Shown here: positions 14,467 to 17,791 of the stretch, piece after piece
Layout: each line of letters begins with the position of its first letter
Numbering within the stretch: the first letter of the stretch is position 1
From: Acidimicrobiaceae bacterium
Lineage (GTDB): Bacteria; Actinomycetota; Acidimicrobiia; Acidimicrobiales; Ilumatobacteraceae
Assembly: GCA_947490975.1 (NCBI GenBank)
Contig: CANLHV010000013.1
Span: forward strand, 1-17,791
Reading direction: 5' to 3'
DNA length: 17,791 nt
Made by a program: the position numbers and the translations under genes
Notes under the pieces: generated by a model
The model's database searches: none
The model's input: only the letters and a program-made list of their open reading frames with translations
Told to the model about the DNA's origin: nothing

Positions 14467-14483
14467 GGAGAGGACTTCTCCTA
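14465..14483. repeat. Inverted repeat between the divergent ugpQ and tatA promoters
   Basis: TAGGAGA-GGACT-TCTCCTA is a perfect 7-bp inverted repeat with a 5-nt centre. Its two ends overlap the -10-like hexamers of ugpQ (minus) and tatA (plus). This is a natural position for an operator controlling both genes. No binding protein can be named. Confidence 0.45.
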
Positions 14484-14487
14484 GACT
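14482..14487 (+). promoter_or_regulatory. -10-like element of tatA (leaderless)
   Basis: TAGACT ends exactly 6 nt (TTGGAC) before ATG 14494. The TTG at 14488 is in frame but falls in this spacer, favouring the ATG start. Confidence 0.55.
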
Positions 14488-14493
14488 TTGGAC

Positions 14494-14955
14494 ATGTTTA
14501 ATCTGACCGGTAGCGAGATTATGTTCTTGCTAATTATCGGTCTGGTCGTGCTAGGCCCCGAGAAATTGCCAGATGCGATTCGGCGGGTAGGTCGCCTTTA
14601 CGCCGAGTTGAAAAGAATGTCATCTGGGGTGCAGACCGACCTGCGCAAAGTAATGGATGAGCCTCTTAAAGAGATGATGAATACCACAAATTCTATGAAG
14701 GCACTGTTTAACGACACTTCGGATCAGTTTCAAGGTGTTGCCAAAGAAATGGCTACACCAAGCTTTGTGCCATATAGCCCTAGTGATGAGAAGTCGCCCG
14801 AAATTCCGATCGTGTTATACGACGGCGACGATGCAGAAACAGATGTTTCAGTCGTCAGTGGCGGCGAGCCAGAGCATGTTGAGAAGTCAGCAAGTTCTCA
14901 CAAAACTGATGTGCAAGATTCTGTAGGCGAAAGTTCGCTAGATGATGTCTCATAA
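14494..14955 (+). CDS. tatA: Twin-arginine translocase subunit, TatA/TatB family
   Basis: This family anchors in the membrane by one helix and builds, with TatC, the channel that exports folded proteins with twin-arginine signals. The 153-residue product has an N-terminal membrane helix (about 6-20, EIMFLLIIGLVVLG), the hinge GPEKLPDA and an amphipathic helix (IRRVGRLYAELKRM), then a long acidic and Ser-rich tail of about 100 residues. The hinge reads LGPEKLP, which is closer to TatB (LGP) than to classic TatA (FG). The longer tail also fits TatB. The symbol tatA follows the locus position in other actinobacteria; tatB is a fair alternative. Its stop overlaps the tatC start by one base (TAATG), so the two are translationally coupled. 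Confidence 0.9.
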   Translation: MFNLTGSEIMFLLIIGLVVLGPEKLPDAIRRVGRLYAELKRMSSGVQTDLRKVMDEPLKEMMNTTNSMKALFNDTSDQFQGVAKEMATPSFVPYSPSDEKSPEIPIVLYDGDDAETDVSVVSGGEPEHVEKSASSHKTDVQDSVGESSLDDVS

Positions 14956-15728
14956 TGGTATTTAGAACTTCTAAATCAGAAGCGACTGCGATGTCACTGG
15001 CGGGGCATCTCAGTGAACTTCGGATGCGATTGATTCGCTCGATACTTGCAATCGCACTTGGCGCAGCAGCGATACTTGCTTTTTATGACCCGGTTTTGCG
15101 TTTTTTGACCAAGCCCTACAGAGACCTCTGCGATGACCGCGCTGACTTTAATTGCGATGGTTCTCTTTTTGCTCTAGGACCACTCGACGGTCTTACTGCG
15201 CGTATGAAAATTGCCGGATATGGCGGCTTGGTAATCGCACTTCCCGTTCTTCTTTGGCAACTCTGGCGATTTATCGTGCCTGCTTTGAATAAGAAAGAGA
15301 AAAAGTACACAATTCCGTTCATTGGTTCTTCGGTTGTCTTGTTTGTTGGTGGTTGCGCCCTCGCTTATTGGACACTTTCTCGTGCGCTCGAATTCTTGAT
15401 CTCTTGGTCGGGGACCGAGGTTAATCAAGCATTTCAAATTACAAAATATGTCAGTTTGGTAATTTTGATGGTTCTGGCTTTTGGTGTTGGATTTCTCTCA
15501 CCCCTTTTGATTGTCTTTCTACAGTTGGTGGGCGTTTTGACTCCACGAACATTAATCAAGCAATGGCGCATAGCAATCGTGGCGATCTTCTTTATGGCGG
15601 CGATCATCACACCTAGCGGAGACCCAATAACTCTGATGGCTCTCGGATTGCCGCTGACCCTTTTATACTTTGTGGCGATTCTGATTGGATTCATCGCAAC
15701 CCGCAAACGCGCGCGTAATAGCGATTAG
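14955..15728 (+). CDS. tatC: Sec-independent protein translocase TatC
   Basis: TatC is the membrane receptor for twin-arginine signal peptides and the core of the Tat translocon. The 257-residue product starts with a cytoplasmic N-terminus carrying the family signature GHLSELRMRLIRS, whose Glu contacts the signal peptide. Six membrane segments follow: about 27-44, 85-105, 115-140, 160-185, 198-212 and 218-238. The periplasmic loop with FLTKPYRDLC and the conserved YGGLVIALPVLLWQLWRFIVPAL segment are present, as is the later FMAAIITPSGDP. A basic tail (TRKRARNSD) faces the cytoplasm. It begins at ATG 14955, overlapping the upstream stop codon. The helicase gene follows 17 bp later, as in mycobacteria, where tatC and helY are neighbours. 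Confidence 0.97.
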   Translation: MVFRTSKSEATAMSLAGHLSELRMRLIRSILAIALGAAAILAFYDPVLRFLTKPYRDLCDDRADFNCDGSLFALGPLDGLTARMKIAGYGGLVIALPVLLWQLWRFIVPALNKKEKKYTIPFIGSSVVLFVGGCALAYWTLSRALEFLISWSGTEVNQAFQITKYVSLVILMVLAFGVGFLSPLLIVFLQLVGVLTPRTLIKQWRIAIVAIFFMAAIITPSGDPITLMALGLPLTLLYFVAILIGFIATRKRARNSD

Positions 15729-15731
15729 TCG

Positions 15732-15737
15732 TAGATT
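15732..15737 (+). promoter_or_regulatory. Possible -10 element before helY
   Basis: TAGATT lies in the 17-bp tatC-helY gap and ends 8 nt before ATG 15746. This is slightly longer than the 6 nt seen elsewhere and would give a leader of 0-2 nt. No Shine-Dalgarno sequence is present. Confidence 0.35.
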
Positions 15738-15745
15738 TTGTCTTA

Positions 15746-17791
15746 ATGCCTCGTCCTAGACGCGATGAACTAATTGCTCGCTACAACTTTGCGATAGATC
15801 ACTTTCAGATTGAAGCCCTCGACGCACTAGACCGAGGCGACTCTGTTTTAGTGGCTGCCCCGACTGGCTCGGGCAAAACCCTCGTCGCCGAATATGCGAT
15901 TGAGTCGGCGAGACGTCAAGGAAAGCGAGCTTTTTATACGGCTCCAATCAAGGCACTTTCTAATCAAAAGTTCAATGATCTCGTAGCGCATTACGGCAAA
16001 AGTGAAGTCGGCTTGTTGACCGGAGACAACAGCATCAACCCGAATGCGCCGATCGTGGTTATGACCACTGAGGTTTTACGAAACATGATTTACGCTCGAA
16101 GTGAAGCGCTCGCGATGCTGAGTGTCGTCGTATTGGATGAAGTGCATTTCTTGCAAGATGCCTACCGCGGACCCGTGTGGGAAGAAGTCATCATTCATCT
16201 CGACCCAACCGTGCAACTCGTTTGCTTGTCTGCGACCGTGTCAAACGCGACAGAAGTTACAGAATGGCTGAGCACTGTTCGCGGAAAGACGGTACCAATC
16301 GTTGAAGAAAAGCGACCAGTCGAACTCATCAATCATTTTGTGGTCGGTGATGGCGCGTCACATCAGGTCAAAATATTTGAAACAATTGTCAATGGTTTGC
16401 CCAACCAAGAGGTGTCAAAGCTTGAATCTGCTTCATCGCAGACAGATACGCGAAATTATCGCGGTGGCAACCGCAGATCTAATCGAGCGGCCACACCAAA
16501 AAAGCGCTCGCGATTGTTTTCTCCGAATCGAGTCGAAATAGTCGACCTGTTGCAGCACGAAGACCTTTTGCCTGCGATTGTCTTTATCTTCAGTCGAAAC
16601 CAATGCGACGAAGCTGCCGAGGCCTGCATACGCGGAGGAGTACGACTAACCGACGCCAATCAACGTGCAGAGATCGCCGAGATCATTGACAGCAGGGTAG
16701 AAATGTTCAGCGACGACGATTTGGCGGCCCTCAATTTCTCGAAGTTCGCCAACCAACTTGAGTTTGGTATCGGTTCTCATCATGCAGGTCTCGTGCCCGC
16801 GTTCAAAGAGATTGTCGAAGAATGTTTCATACGAGGTTTAGTACGTCTGGTGTTTGCAACTGAAACCTTGGCAGTAGGCCTGAATATGCCCGCTCGAGCG
16901 GTAGTCATTGAAAAAATCACCAAGTTCACCGGTGAGCACCACCAACCATTGAAGGCATCCGAATATACACAGCTGACCGGTCGTGCAGGTCGTCGCGGAA
17001 TCGACACAGTTGGACATGCTCTTGTTTTGTGGAATCAATTCGTTGGCTTCGATCAAGTAGCCGCCCTCGCATTAAGTCGGTCGTTCAGATTGGTCTCGGC
17101 TTTCAGACCGACCTACAACATGGCAGCGAATTTGATTCAAACACACTCTCGTCAAGAGGCGCACCATCTGCTGAATCTCTCGTTTGCACAGTTTCAGAGT
17201 GGTAGAGATGTCGTGGAAATTCAAGCGCGCATCGCTAAACGAAGTAAAGAGCGCGACCGACTGCGTGAACAAGCCCAGAGCCCGTTCGGCGACATAGACG
17301 AATATCGACGGTCGTTCAAATCGCGACCTGATGCTCGCGAAATTGAATCGGCAATCAGTCAGTTGAAACTTGGTGATTTAGTTAATCTTCCTAGACAAAA
17401 CTCTAAAGCGGCTGTCGTCGCGACCGCGCAGCGGGCGAATGGCACGAAGTTGACTTTGATCTCAGCGAGTAAAGCGATGGTCAACCTTCAAGCAGGAGAC
17501 TTTGATTCGCCACCAGAGAAAGTTGGGTTCATTAAGTTGCCAGACTCGTATGCACGAACAAGCCCCAAGTTTGTTAAAGAGGTGGCGCTGAGAGTTCAAC
17601 GAACAAAGGCCAAGTCAAGGTCGACCCGAAGTGATGATGCGAGCAGACGAGACCATCCGGTTGTGGATGACCCAGAACTAAAGCGAAGACTGATTGCTGC
17701 AAGTTCAGCTGACCGTATAGACAGCGAGATTCATTTAATGGAATCTCGAATTGATAAATCAGTGCAGTCAGTGAGTGCCAAGTTTGACGAT
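15746..17791 (+). CDS. helY: Ski2-like DEVH-box helicase, HelY type (3' end outside window)
   Basis: This superfamily 2 ATPase resembles the Ski2/Mtr4 RNA helicases, so a role in RNA unwinding or decay is likely, though actinobacterial HelY is little characterised. The first 682 residues are visible. The first RecA domain has Walker A APTGSGKT (38-45), TAPIKALSNQKF (motif Ia), DEVH (131-134) and LSAT (motif III). A basic Arg/Lys/Asn-rich linker (about 235-260) precedes the second RecA domain, with VFIFSRNQC, HHAGLVPAFKE, FATETLAVGLNMPAR and QLTGRAGRRGID (motifs IV-VI). The remaining part is charged and helical, as in the arch/stalk region of this family. ATG 15746 starts 17 bp after tatC. No frameshift is seen to the window edge. 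The tatA-tatC-helY order matches the mycobacterial genome. Confidence 0.95.
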   Translation, partial: MPRPRRDELIARYNFAIDHFQIEALDALDRGDSVLVAAPTGSGKTLVAEYAIESARRQGKRAFYTAPIKALSNQKFNDLVAHYGKSEVGLLTGDNSINPNAPIVVMTTEVLRNMIYARSEALAMLSVVVLDEVHFLQDAYRGPVWEEVIIHLDPTVQLVCLSATVSNATEVTEWLSTVRGKTVPIVEEKRPVELINHFVVGDGASHQVKIFETIVNGLPNQEVSKLESASSQTDTRNYRGGNRRSNRAATPKKRSRLFSPNRVEIVDLLQHEDLLPAIVFIFSRNQCDEAAEACIRGGVRLTDANQRAEIAEIIDSRVEMFSDDDLAALNFSKFANQLEFGIGSHHAGLVPAFKEIVEECFIRGLVRLVFATETLAVGLNMPARAVVIEKITKFTGEHHQPLKASEYTQLTGRAGRRGIDTVGHALVLWNQFVGFDQVAALALSRSFRLVSAFRPTYNMAANLIQTHSRQEAHHLLNLSFAQFQSGRDVVEIQARIAKRSKERDRLREQAQSPFGDIDEYRRSFKSRPDAREIESAISQLKLGDLVNLPRQNSKAAVVATAQRANGTKLTLISASKAMVNLQAGDFDSPPEKVGFIKLPDSYARTSPKFVKEVALRVQRTKAKSRSTRSDDASRRDHPVVDDPELKRRLIAASSADRIDSEIHLMESRIDKSVQSVSAKFDD

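Noticed and set aside
1..17791. CRISPR arrays, insertion sequences, tRNA or rRNA genes, phage attachment sites
   Set aside because: No regularly spaced repeats, transposase motifs, terminal inverted repeats or cloverleaf-like sequences were seen by reading both strands; the region is densely packed with chromosomal housekeeping genes.

Overview
The window comes from a member of the Actinobacteriota with moderate GC (mid-to-upper 40s by eye, not counted). The evidence is a complete Pup-proteasome locus set in the classic actinobacterial neighbourhood: trmI, ferredoxin, arc/mpa, dop, pup, prcB, prcA, pafA, then tatA, tatC and a helY-type helicase. The low GC would fit a streamlined aquatic lineage such as some Acidimicrobiia or Nanopelagicales, but I cannot place it further from sequence alone.

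Left part (1-4944): the N-terminal part of a transketolase (minus strand, running off the left edge); a small hypothetical protein of DUF6941-like appearance (minus); a fused ADP-forming acyl-CoA synthetase (plus); and a membrane-anchored PBP4-type D-Ala-D-Ala carboxypeptidase (plus).

Middle (4996-6578): a short plus-strand unit holds two small hypothetical proteins, at least one of them membrane-bound, followed by tRNA m1A58 methyltransferase trmI. It converges on a small ferredoxin gene that is divergent from arc.

Core (6728-13075): arc (proteasomal AAA ATPase with C-terminal GQYL), dop (Pup deamidase/depupylase), pup (ends in GGQ), prcB and prcA (20S core) and pafA (Pup ligase). Together they make, attach, remove and read the Pup tag and degrade tagged proteins. 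pafB and pafC, which follow pafA in mycobacteria, are not in this window. Their place is taken by a type I signal peptidase (lepB) and a convergent glycerophosphodiester phosphodiesterase.

Right part (14482-17791): a TatA/TatB-type subunit and tatC (Sec-independent export), then a Ski2-like helicase of the HelY type, cut by the right edge.

The most striking non-coding pattern is that nearly every transcription unit on both strands has a TANNNT -10-like hexamer ending exactly 6 nt before the start codon and no Shine-Dalgarno sequence. This predicts that most of these genes are made from leaderless mRNAs. arc and the ferredoxin gene are the exceptions and carry clear ribosome binding sites. 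The pattern also resolves several start codons. No stretch longer than about 150 bases lacks a gene.
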